This document shows positions 57,013 through 64,000 of a stretch of DNA of 64,000 bases, piece after piece. The notes under the pieces are model-generated. The model was given only the letters and a program-made list of their open reading frames with translations, ran no database searches and was not told where the DNA came from. The stretch covers positions 1-64,000 of the forward strand of contig NZ_QEWN01000127.1 in assembly GCF_006124995.1 (NCBI RefSeq). Reading direction: 5' to 3'. Position 1 is the first letter of the stretch. Every line of letters begins with the position of its first letter. The stretch comes from Vibrio sp. Hep-1b-8. Lineage in GTDB: Bacteria; Pseudomonadota; Gammaproteobacteria; Enterobacterales; Vibrionaceae. A program made the position numbers and the translations under genes.

Positions 57013-58236
57013 TTAAATGGAATAGAAGTAGTAAAGCTGCGATTTCATGCGGATGATAATTCCGCGAATTGCATCCAAAAACGCCATGAATCCAATCGGT
57101 TTTTCACCGCTCACCCACGCCAAGCCGACGGAACCAACAGGTATATCGTAGCCTTGACCTTCTTCAATCTTCAGACGCACAAAGTGGTGCTTGTTTTGCA
57201 AGTTATTTCCCGTTGTCGTGCGCACGGATTGGTCCATACCTAATAAGTTACCCTGTGCTTCACCAGTGGCTTCAACAATACCTTCTACTTGAGCTGAGAA
57301 AATCTTACCAGGGTAGACTGAAGAGGCAAATTCAGCCGGCTGACCCGGTTTGACATTGCGGATAGCCTGATGATTAACCCGCATTAATACGTATTTCTCA
57401 TTGGTGTACATTTGGAGGCGAGGCATCATAGAGACGCGCTGACCTTCTCGCAGAATAAAGTTCGTCACGAATCCATCCACCGGAGCATAGACTTTGGTGC
57501 TGTCTAAGTCCCATTGAGCTTTCGCCAGTTGTTCACTTGCGGTTTTCCAATCCGCTTGGCGGCTCTGAACCGTAAGTTCTGACTTGGTAATCGCCAACTT
57601 TGCTTTATCTGCCGCGACTTTCTTACTGCTTAACTCAGACTCAATCGTTGCGATGTTATGTCGAGCTTTTTCAACGGTGGTTTGCTGCTTATCGATATCA
57701 CTGGCAGTAATGGTATTTTTTACCACACGGTTTTGCTCTTGGTACCGTTTAAGCATTTTCTGTTGCAACTCGCAGTCTGCTTTGGCTGAGGCTAAGCGAC
57801 TTTGAGTCGTCTTAACGTCCTGCAACATCGAGGTGTACGTTGCTTTTGCAATGGCAATGTCTTCAATCGAAACTTGATGAGCCACTTGTGCTGCTTCTTC
57901 GGCCACTTTGGCCTGATTGAACGCAATCTGGTACTGGGTAGGATCAATCTCGTAAATAAGTTGTCCTTTGTGTACTTGTTGATTAGGTTCAATGTAGATT
58001 TTGTCTACTTTGCCCGTAACATTGGTTGAATCAGGGCGCAGTTGAATATGAGGAGATTGAACAACAGAACCACCGGATAAGTCCATTGGTGTGAAGTTGA
58101 TTAAGCCAACCCAAACAAACATTAGCCAGGATACCCCACCTAGATAGGCGAATGTTTTCGTTGCCTTGTTCCAAGGCATACCGATCAAACGCAATAGATA
58201 GATAAACAGTGACCATACTGCTAAGCCTTCTAACAT
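57013..58236 (-). CDS. HlyD-family periplasmic adaptor (YibH-like)
   Basis: The start at MLEGLAVWSLFIYLL was chosen. Its ATG shares one base with the stop of the preceding gene, and GGAAG lies upstream. The 407 residues have one or two N-terminal membrane helices and a biotinyl-lipoyl half motif (GKVDKIYIEPNQQVHKGQLI). A long alpha-helical hairpin (about 115-240) and a beta-barrel domain follow (VYAPVDGFVTNFILREGQRV). Paired with a DUF3302 protein, as yibIH/yiaWV in E. coli. No transporter gene follows, so its partner is unknown. Confidence 0.85.
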   Translation of the reverse strand: MLEGLAVWSLFIYLLRLIGMPWNKATKTFAYLGGVSWLMFVWVGLINFTPMDLSGGSVVQSPHIQLRPDSTNVTGKVDKIYIEPNQQVHKGQLIYEIDPTQYQIAFNQAKVAEEAAQVAHQVSIEDIAIAKATYTSMLQDVKTTQSRLASAKADCELQQKMLKRYQEQNRVVKNTITASDIDKQQTTVEKARHNIATIESELSSKKVAADKAKLAITKSELTVQSRQADWKTASEQLAKAQWDLDSTKVYAPVDGFVTNFILREGQRVSMMPRLQMYTNEKYVLMRVNHQAIRNVKPGQPAEFASSVYPGKIFSAQVEGIVEATGEAQGNLLGMDQSVRTTTGNNLQNKHHFVRLKIEEGQGYDIPVGSVGLAWVSGEKPIGFMAFLDAIRGIIIRMKSQLYYFYSI

Positions 58237-58559
58237 TACGCTTCCTCCTGATCGTTGTTGACTTTTGGTGCATGGCGCCAAGTATCACGAAGGTTGATGA
58301 TGGTTTTTTCCACATCAACGAATGCAAGAATGACAGCGAGAACCCAAACCCAGTGCCAGATAAAACCAATCCAAGTGAGTGCAGTTATTAATCCTATTTG
58401 ATGATGATCTTTACTGTGGGCTTTATTGATGGGTAGTTCGTGGAATTTCCAAAATCCAAATAGTGCGGCAGAGATAGTGCCTACAAGCACAACAGTAGCG
58501 ACGACGTGCAAGATGGTATCGGCGCTGGTTCCAACGAACGGGACACTTAGTAAACTCAT
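58236..58559 (-). CDS. DUF3302-like inner membrane protein (YibI/YiaW-like)
   Basis: The 107 residues have two to three membrane segments (ILHVVATVVLVGTISAALFG, LITALTWIGFIWHWVWVLAV) with a HELPINKAHSKDHHQ loop between them. The loop is placed as in DUF3302 proteins, which are always linked to an HlyD-like gene. The stop overlaps the next start (TAATG). The family call comes mainly from this pairing. Confidence 0.7.
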   Translation of the reverse strand: MSLLSVPFVGTSADTILHVVATVVLVGTISAALFGFWKFHELPINKAHSKDHHQIGLITALTWIGFIWHWVWVLAVILAFVDVEKTIINLRDTWRHAPKVNNDQEEA

Positions 58560-58655
58560 TCAAGGCTCCAATGTAATAGCGGAGCTTGATTGTGATCTAG
58601 ATTTGAAAGTTGGTAGACATTGTGACACATTGAGTCAAATATCACTCCAAAATGA

Positions 58656-59687
58656 ATGGATCTGTCAGTGAAGAAAGTGAGATTTATCCGTGCTATCGGG
58701 ATTATGAACATCCACCATGAAGCACGTAGACGCTACAACATTGGATCTGGTGAGCTGGGTATCCCTGAGGATATCTTCAATAATCCGATGACCTTGATCC
58801 CCATCTCCGTGGTCAATGAATGGTACTCGAGACTTGAGCGTCTGACTGGCAACCCTGATGTGATTTTGGATCTTGCGCGGGATCATGAAGTTTCTCGTGC
58901 TGGCGCGATTAGTCATTGGTTGTTGTCAGGTTCCGATTTTGCCTCAACCATTCGTCGTCTTAACTATGGGTTGAGCAGCCTGCAAAATGGCGCTTTCCTT
59001 TCTGCGTCCATCAGCGGTTCCATCATTAAATGGTCATATCGAAATCCGCATGTTGAACCGAGTTGTAAAGCTCACGACAGTATTCGAATGGCGATGATTC
59101 TGGTCAAAGTAATGCGTATGTATCTTGGCGACGACTTTGCACCCTTACGGGTCAGGTTGTCAGGGATACGCAAAGACCACAGTAAGTATGTCACCTATTT
59201 TGGCTGTGACGTCGATTGGAGCCACTCATGTACGGAAATATGGTTCCATTCTGATTTACGTTTGGTATCCAAGCAGCAAAGTCAGATACAGAAAGGGCGT
59301 TTAGCGATGAACTTCGCTGACCTCGATGAGTTATTGAACATGCCCGATCCTGAAGATGAAGTCAAAGTCATCTATGAGGTCATCAATTATAGCCGTTACT
59401 ACGGTTTGCCGACTCTTGAGCATGTTAGCTCCTTATTAGCTATGTCGCCCCAACAGCTTCAAAGAGCATTGAGAAAACTGGGCATGAACTTTTCAACGGT
59501 ATGTGGCTATGTGCTGAGTAATATCGCTGTCTCTATGCTGGCTAAAGGGGTGGACACGGATACCGTGGCGAGACGATTAGGTTATCAAAATACCGCGAGC
59601 TTTAATCGGATGTTTAAGAAAAATCGTGGGATGACGCCCAGCCAATACATACAGCATTTTGCTTTGGATGGGCAGAGAGTGAATTAA
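58656..59687 (+). CDS. AraC-family transcriptional regulator
   Basis: The 343 residues have an N-terminal arabinose-binding-like domain of the PF12625 type (about 20-210). The C-terminal pair of helix-turn-helix motifs includes LEHVSSLLAMSPQQLQRALR and DTVARRLGYQNTASFNRMFK followed by RGMTPSQYI. It is divergent from the DUF3302/HlyD pair, which it may control. Relatives of this build (OruR, ArgR-type) act on amino-acid or envelope genes. No ligand can be inferred. Confidence 0.9.
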   Translation: MDLSVKKVRFIRAIGIMNIHHEARRRYNIGSGELGIPEDIFNNPMTLIPISVVNEWYSRLERLTGNPDVILDLARDHEVSRAGAISHWLLSGSDFASTIRRLNYGLSSLQNGAFLSASISGSIIKWSYRNPHVEPSCKAHDSIRMAMILVKVMRMYLGDDFAPLRVRLSGIRKDHSKYVTYFGCDVDWSHSCTEIWFHSDLRLVSKQQSQIQKGRLAMNFADLDELLNMPDPEDEVKVIYEVINYSRYYGLPTLEHVSSLLAMSPQQLQRALRKLGMNFSTVCGYVLSNIAVSMLAKGVDTDTVARRLGYQNTASFNRMFKKNRGMTPSQYIQHFALDGQRVN

Positions 59688-60343
59688 GTCTCCTCGTGCC
59701 AACGAGAACCATAGGCCTGACTGTAATCAGGGAGGTGCTGATGCTTGGAATCACTGGCGGCCGTTAGGGGACCAACAACGGTTCGATAGGGTAGGTAGCC
59801 TGCAAAAGCGTTTAGTGAGAGATCGCTCTGATCGTCGTTTACCTCACCACAACTGATTTTCACTGACGCTTCTGTCAAAGGAATAGCGAGCAGCATGGTG
59901 GCGTTTAACTCTTTAGTGCTACTTAAACGGACATCCTGTGTACGTTGTGGCGCAATTTGCTCAATAAAGTGATTGAGCAGTCTGTCTTTGTCACTCAGAT
60001 CTTCAATCGGAGTAAACTGGCCCAATACAACCGCGCTGCGATAGTGAGCGCTGTGGTGAAATGCACTTCTTGCCAATACCCAACCGTCAAACAGAGTGAA
60101 GGTCAAACATGTCTGAGATCCACTTTTTAAATTGCGCAATAAGCGGCTATTGTGAGCGCCATGGATGTAGACATGGTCGTCAACACGCCAAGCGAGCATT
60201 GGGATCACGTAGGGTTGATCCTGAGTGGTAATCGCAATATGTGCGACCAGTGATTCATCGATGATGTCGTACAAAGCTTGCCTGTCGCTGACGGCTTTAT
60301 TCGCCCCTTTCTTAATTTCAGTTCGGCTGGTGGTCGATAACAT
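59684..60343 (-). CDS. Pyridoxamine 5'-phosphate oxidase-like FMN-binding protein
   Basis: The 219 residues have the split-barrel flavin fold (VAHIAITTQDQPYVIPMLAW, VYIHGAHNSRLLRNLKSGSQ, HYRSAVVLGQFTPIED). Proteins of this type are commonly divergent from MocR-like regulators, as here. The true PdxH residues cannot be assigned, so the substrate is unknown. The 3' end overlaps the AraC gene by four bases. Confidence 0.85.
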   Translation of the reverse strand: MLSTTSRTEIKKGANKAVSDRQALYDIIDESLVAHIAITTQDQPYVIPMLAWRVDDHVYIHGAHNSRLLRNLKSGSQTCLTFTLFDGWVLARSAFHHSAHYRSAVVLGQFTPIEDLSDKDRLLNHFIEQIAPQRTQDVRLSSTKELNATMLLAIPLTEASVKISCGEVNDDQSDLSLNAFAGYLPYRTVVGPLTAASDSKHQHLPDYSQAYGSRWHEET

Positions 60344-60439
60344 GACTCTCTCCTCGATAACGGTTTGATTTATCGTTAATGTAGCTTTAGATTGGATCTT
60401 AATTTAGAGCCAGTTTTAGATAATGGATGGATCCACTTT

Positions 60440-61625
60440 ATGGCGTTGATTGATATTGGCGACTTGCAACTTGATGACAAGACGACCACCAAACAAACCG
60501 CGTTGTTTGAGGCGATTCGCAACAAGATAGTCGCGCAGTTATGGGGTAAAGGCTTAAAGCTTCCCTAGACGAGAAAACTGGCACAAGAGCTCAATCTGAG
60601 TCGAAACACCGTGATACACGCCTATGAACAGCTTCACGCAGAAGGCTATTTAGAAAGTCGCATCGGGTCAGGTTACTTCGTCGCACTTGAACTGCCCGAT
60701 CAGTTTGTTGCCACCTCTGTGGCGCGGGCCGAACCTCAGTGTGTGACCACCTCTTCGATTAATAATCAAGCGTTTGCTCCCGGAGTTCCTGATTTGGCTC
60801 AATTCCCTCAGCAGAAATGGCAAAGGCTACTCATGCGTCACTTAGGTCGAGCCTCGTTATTAGGAGGGCAAGAGGTGCAAGGAGATATGGCGTTGCGTCA
60901 GGCGCTATCTAGCTATCTGGCATCAAGTCGCTCCGTGGTTTGTCAGCCCAGCCGGATCATTATTACATCTGGTGCTCAGCAGGCTTTGGCCATTGCCGCG
61001 TTGTTAACTAAGCAGCAGGACTCAGGTGTGTTAATGGAACAGCCTGGTTATACACAAATGGCTAAAGTACTCAAACTGTTCAACTTAGCGTTGCTTGAAG
61101 CGACAGTGACAGAAAAAAATGGCCTCGATTTAGAGAGGGTTGAGCAAAGTGATGTTTAACGGCTTGAGGCTTGGCTACCTTGTGGTTCCGGAATCGCAGG
61201 TTAAGAAGGCGTTGATGATTAAAGATGCGCTAACAGGGGACTCGCCCACTCATGCCCAAGCGGCTCTCGCAGACTTTATCTCAGAAGGCGATCTTATCCG
61301 CCATATTCGCAAGATGCGCCGTTTGTATAAGCTAAAGCATCAACGAATGCTTGAAATGATCACGCTCTATTTTGCGGATAAGGTTGAAGTCATCAGCCAA
61401 GCGGCAGGTTTACACATTACCCTTAAATGGCGAGGTTATGTTGATGAACAGCAGTGGACGGACTTAGCGAAACAACGTGGAATCGTGATTCGTCCTTTGA
61501 GCTATTATGAACATACTAGTCAAGCTCAACGAGACTGGTCTGGTGCAGTACTTGGTTTTGGAAACGTTGCGTTAAATGAGATAGAAATGCACATTGAAAC
61601 GCTTGCCGAGTTGTTTGAATCGTGA
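60440..61625 (+). pseudogene. MocR/PdxR-type regulator, broken by a stop and an internal deletion
   Basis: The N-terminal GntR HTH reads ...KGLKLP, then an amber TAG at 60566 in place of the Ser of LPSTRKLA, then TRKLAQELNLSRNTVIHAYE. The aminotransferase-like domain follows in the same frame to LERVEQSDV at 61159, then changes frame and continues as SKVMFNGLRLGYLVVPESQV to the natural end at 61625. The missing part corresponds to about 100 or more residues that normally precede the PLP lysine (FSK). The short segment at 61143-61155 can be read as either flank, consistent with recombination between direct repeats. A functional product is unlikely. Confidence 0.88.
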
Positions 61626-61664
61626 TGATATGAAGCAAAGTAAACATCATATTAAGGGAAGAAC

Positions 61665-62423
61665 ATGTGCCGCTGGTTAGCGTATCAGGGAGAGCCGATC
61701 TATCTAGATGAGTTGGTTTATCAGCCGGAACACTCATTGGTCCATCAAAGCTTAGAAGCGAGAAAAGCAGTGACTCGTGTCAACGCTGATGGTTTTGGAC
61801 TGGGTTGGTATACTGAGCGGAAAACGCCGGGCCAGTTCCATGAAGTTTTACCAGCGTGGGGAGATGAGAATCTTCGCTCTTTGGCTCACCATATCCGTTC
61901 AGATCGCTTTATGGCACATGTACGCTCGTCCACCGGAACGCAAGTTTCGCGCTCTAATTGCCATCCATTCATCTATGAGAACTGGATGTTTCTTCATAAT
62001 GGTCAGATAGGTGGTTTTGATCAGGTTAAATACCCATTGCAGCTATTGCTCAGTGAGCCACTATTTTTGAAACGTATGGGGACAACTGACAGCGAGTTGA
62101 TTTTCCTGTTAATGTTGCAAAATGGTTTGGTAGACAACCCGATTGAAGCGATAAGAAAAACGTTGGAAACGATTCGTATCGAGATGGAAAAGAAACAGAT
62201 TGGCGATCCGCTAAAAGCGTCGATCTGTATTTCTGATGGTCAACACTTCTGGGTAGTGCGTTATAGCTCTAACCAAGATGCGCCGACCGTGTTTATCAAA
62301 CAAGATGGCGCCAACATCGTATTGGCTTCTGAGCCTTTAGAGCAAAGCAGTGAGTGGAAATCGGTTACACCACAAAGTATTCTCCAAATCCACTCTGACG
62401 TTGTCGAAAGTTTTCTTATCTAA
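61665..62423 (+). CDS. Class II glutamine amidotransferase (YafJ-like)
   Basis: The 252 residues begin MCRWLAYQGEP, with the N-terminal catalytic Cys2 of Ntn-type glutaminases. NADGFGLGWYTE, FMAHVRSSTGT and NCHPFIYENWMFLHNGQIGG are the family marks. The physiological partner and acceptor are not known for the YafJ group. It ends head-on with the YjeH relic with an 8-base overlap. Confidence 0.93.
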   Translation: MCRWLAYQGEPIYLDELVYQPEHSLVHQSLEARKAVTRVNADGFGLGWYTERKTPGQFHEVLPAWGDENLRSLAHHIRSDRFMAHVRSSTGTQVSRSNCHPFIYENWMFLHNGQIGGFDQVKYPLQLLLSEPLFLKRMGTTDSELIFLLMLQNGLVDNPIEAIRKTLETIRIEMEKKQIGDPLKASICISDGQHFWVVRYSSNQDAPTVFIKQDGANIVLASEPLEQSSEWKSVTPQSILQIHSDVVESFLI

Positions 62424-62688
62424 CGTTGCTCTCTCTTAGCGTTCGCCATCTTTTCCAAGGTAGGTTTAGTATGGCGAACACAGAGACTGCATAAAGCATC
62501 GACCAACCTAGGCAGACAAATACTGCACTACACAGCCCCAGCCATGCCCATAACGACAACTGACCAGCGATGCCTGCAGCGATGCCTGCAGCGATGGCTG
62601 GCACCATAAATAATCCCGTGCCTAGCAAGGTCGTTGATAGCTGTCCGATCCCTGACAGCAATGTAATCTCTTGTTTTAATTGGCTCAT
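62416..62688 (-). pseudogene. YjeH-like amino acid exporter, internal in-frame deletion
   Basis: The 90 residues join the normal N-terminus (MSQLKQEITLLSGIGQLSTT, LLGTGLFMVPAIAAGIA, GQLSLWAWLG) to a normal C-terminal end (LGWSMLYAVSVFAILNLPWK). YjeH of E. coli has about 418 residues, so about 330 are missing without loss of frame. A 12-base tandem repeat (62567-62590) adds an extra AGIA unit. The gene cannot encode a working transporter. An Lrp-type regulator is divergent from it, the usual arrangement for such exporters. Confidence 0.75.
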
Positions 62689-62892
62689 ATACTTCCTTGC
62701 ATCCCTGCATATTTTTTCACATAGATTAGCTGAAGCGGCTTATCTATGCATTAGTCATTTCGTCGCAGTTTGCCGTCATATTGTCGGTTTGCTAACTAAG
62801 CGCTGTCAATTTGTCTGCTTTCATCTGGCGACTTTTTATGTCACATTGCACTCAACCGACAGGATAAGTTGGAGCATATGGGAAGTAACTTA

Positions 62893-63345
62893 ATGGACAA
62901 GTTTGATCAGCAGATTCTTAATATCTTAAAACTCAATGCCCGAGAGAGCGTAAGCGATATTGCACGCAAGGTAAATCTTTCGCGCTCAGCAGTGACCGCA
63001 CGCATTCAAAAACTAGAATCCGAGAAGGTTATTCTTGGTTATCACGCATCGGTGGCAAAAAAGGAGAGCACCGAATTCATTAAGGCTTATCTAGCGTTGA
63101 AATTTGATATGTCGAGTTCGACTCAATATTGCGAGACCTACGCCGATCAAATCTATCAAATTGATGGGGTCAAATGGTGCCATGCAATTAGTGGAGAAAC
63201 CGATATGATGCTTTACGTTGAAGTTGAAACGATGACACAATTGAATGCGATTCGAGATCGATTGCAAAAAATCCCAGAGCTTCGTCATTTGATGACCCAC
63301 ACTGTGCTAACCGAATTTTTTAACACTTTACACCATGCTAAGTAA
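62893..63345 (+). CDS. Lrp/AsnC-family transcriptional regulator
   Basis: The start MDKFDQQILNILKLNARESV has GGAAG about eight bases upstream. Upstream ATGs in frame would add eight or five residues. The 150 residues have the AsnC HTH (VSDIARKVNLSRSAVTARIQ) and the RAM ligand domain with the glycine-rich GETDMMLYVEV. Its probable target, the divergent YjeH-type exporter, is deleted here, so the regulator may be orphaned. Confidence 0.9.
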   Translation: MDKFDQQILNILKLNARESVSDIARKVNLSRSAVTARIQKLESEKVILGYHASVAKKESTEFIKAYLALKFDMSSSTQYCETYADQIYQIDGVKWCHAISGETDMMLYVEVETMTQLNAIRDRLQKIPELRHLMTHTVLTEFFNTLHHAK

Positions 63346-64000
63346 CTTAAATCTCAATCTGTTGCGTTCGCTGCATGTTTTACTTGAAGAGTGTCACGTC
63401 AGCAGAGCGGCACAGCGACTGCATATTACACAATCTGCTGTGAGCCGACAGCTATCGCAACTGCGTGATGTATGCGGTGATCCGTTACTGGTTCGTGATG
63501 GTAACCAGCTTGTGCCGACACCAAGAGCCCTTGAAATGCAGGACAAGCTACGTAGCTTGCTTGGAGAGTTTGATGCTCTTCTGGCCGATAAGCCGTTTGA
63601 TCCTAAGGTATGGCAGCAAGAGTTTGTGTTGTCATCCAGTGATTATGTTGCCCAGTATATTTTACCGGACGTGGTGTCTTTGACTACCGCTCAGGCGCCT
63701 AAGGTCAATATTGCTTACCGCTTATGGCAGCCTGAGTATTTGGCACAGTTTGACCAGACAGGAATTCATTTAGCGTCAACGATGCTGTCACATAAGCCCG
63801 AACATTTAAGCAGTATCAAAATTGGTCATGATAAATCGATGTGTGTGATGCGCAAAGAGCATCCGCTTGCTCGTCTTGAAAGCATCACTTGCCAAGAGCT
63901 GGTCGCCTATCCTCACCTCAAGGTGACAGGAGGGGGTGACAAGGATAGTCATGCTGACTTGGCTCTGGCTGAGCTAGGTTATCAACGTCGGATTGCTTTG
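63335..64000 (+). CDS. LysR-family transcriptional regulator (3' end outside window)
   Basis: The frame starts MLSNLNLNLLRSLHVLLEEC and overlaps the end of the Lrp-type gene by 11 bases. The winged HTH reads HVSRAAQRLHITQSAVSRQL followed by GDPLLVRDGNQLVPTPRA. The effector domain starts at about residue 90 and is open to the window end, at 222 codons. The target is unknown. Confidence 0.92.
   Translation, partial: MLSNLNLNLLRSLHVLLEECHVSRAAQRLHITQSAVSRQLSQLRDVCGDPLLVRDGNQLVPTPRALEMQDKLRSLLGEFDALLADKPFDPKVWQQEFVLSSSDYVAQYILPDVVSLTTAQAPKVNIAYRLWQPEYLAQFDQTGIHLASTMLSHKPEHLSSIKIGHDKSMCVMRKEHPLARLESITCQELVAYPHLKVTGGGDKDSHADLALAELGYQRRIAL

Overview
The window reads as Vibrio DNA, most likely from the smaller chromosome (chromosome II). 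It carries gene sets that I recall sitting on chromosome II in vibrios: glyA/gcvH/gcvP with a divergent gcvT, malK/malEFG, rbsDACBKR, cheV, deaD next to rnb, and a VpsT-type regulator. It also has a GlyGly-CTERM trypsin-like protease and a CsrB-type sRNA with a VarA/UvrY-type palindrome. Base composition is mid-GC. No rRNA or complete tRNA gene was seen. The species is not determined.

Layout. 1-292: 3' end of an IS630-type transposase. 345-10813: a leftward operon of six genes, in transcription order an Lnt-like acyltransferase, a one-TM coiled-coil protein, a 2349-residue SpvB/TcdB/RHS giant, a small one-TM protein, a 67-residue lipoprotein and a beta-barrel outer membrane protein. 11299-15382: a two-gene OLD nuclease plus UvrD-like helicase cassette (Gabija-like defence). 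15651-22853: the glycine cleavage/serine hydroxymethyltransferase region, with an XRE-cupin regulator and a shared GGAAAC-N3-GTTTCC operator on both transcription units. 22891-25079: secreted protease, VpsT-like regulator and a DUF3012 lipoprotein. 25170-31339: ribose uptake and its RbsR repressor, with two identical palindromic operators. 31356-32084: relics of a histidine kinase and a periplasmic binding protein. 32232-40095: cheV, deaD, rnb, a NarL-type regulator, a DUF3024-like protein and an orphan PstS-like protein with a candidate Pho box. 40321-46012: the maltose regulon and a MicX-like 3' sRNA. 46054-51586: small proteins, a thioesterase, a GAPDH-like enzyme, a broken kinase/outer-membrane locus and a dCMP deaminase-like gene. 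51796-55072: Csr sRNA and codBA with a PurR box. 55222-64000: mgtE, a DUF3302/HlyD pair, an AraC regulator, a PNPOx-like protein, and then a run of genes (mocR, yjeH) with internal deletions, a glutamine amidotransferase, an Lrp-type regulator and a partial LysR regulator.

How they work together. The glycine genes make one regulated module: glyA, gcvH, gcvP and gcvT all lie downstream of the same operator type, next to the regulator gene. The rbs and mal loci are complete sugar uptake systems with recognisable operators. The Rhs operon is the least explained element. It pairs a second Lnt-type enzyme with an exported giant that has Cys-paired calcium-type repeats, a long coiled-coil hairpin inserted into the RHS shell, and an unrecognised C-terminal region followed by small membrane and lipoprotein genes. 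A second theme is decay. At least four loci keep both ends of a gene but have lost the middle or the 5' end, and one junction (mocR) lies on a 13-base segment readable as both flanks, as expected from recombination between short repeats.
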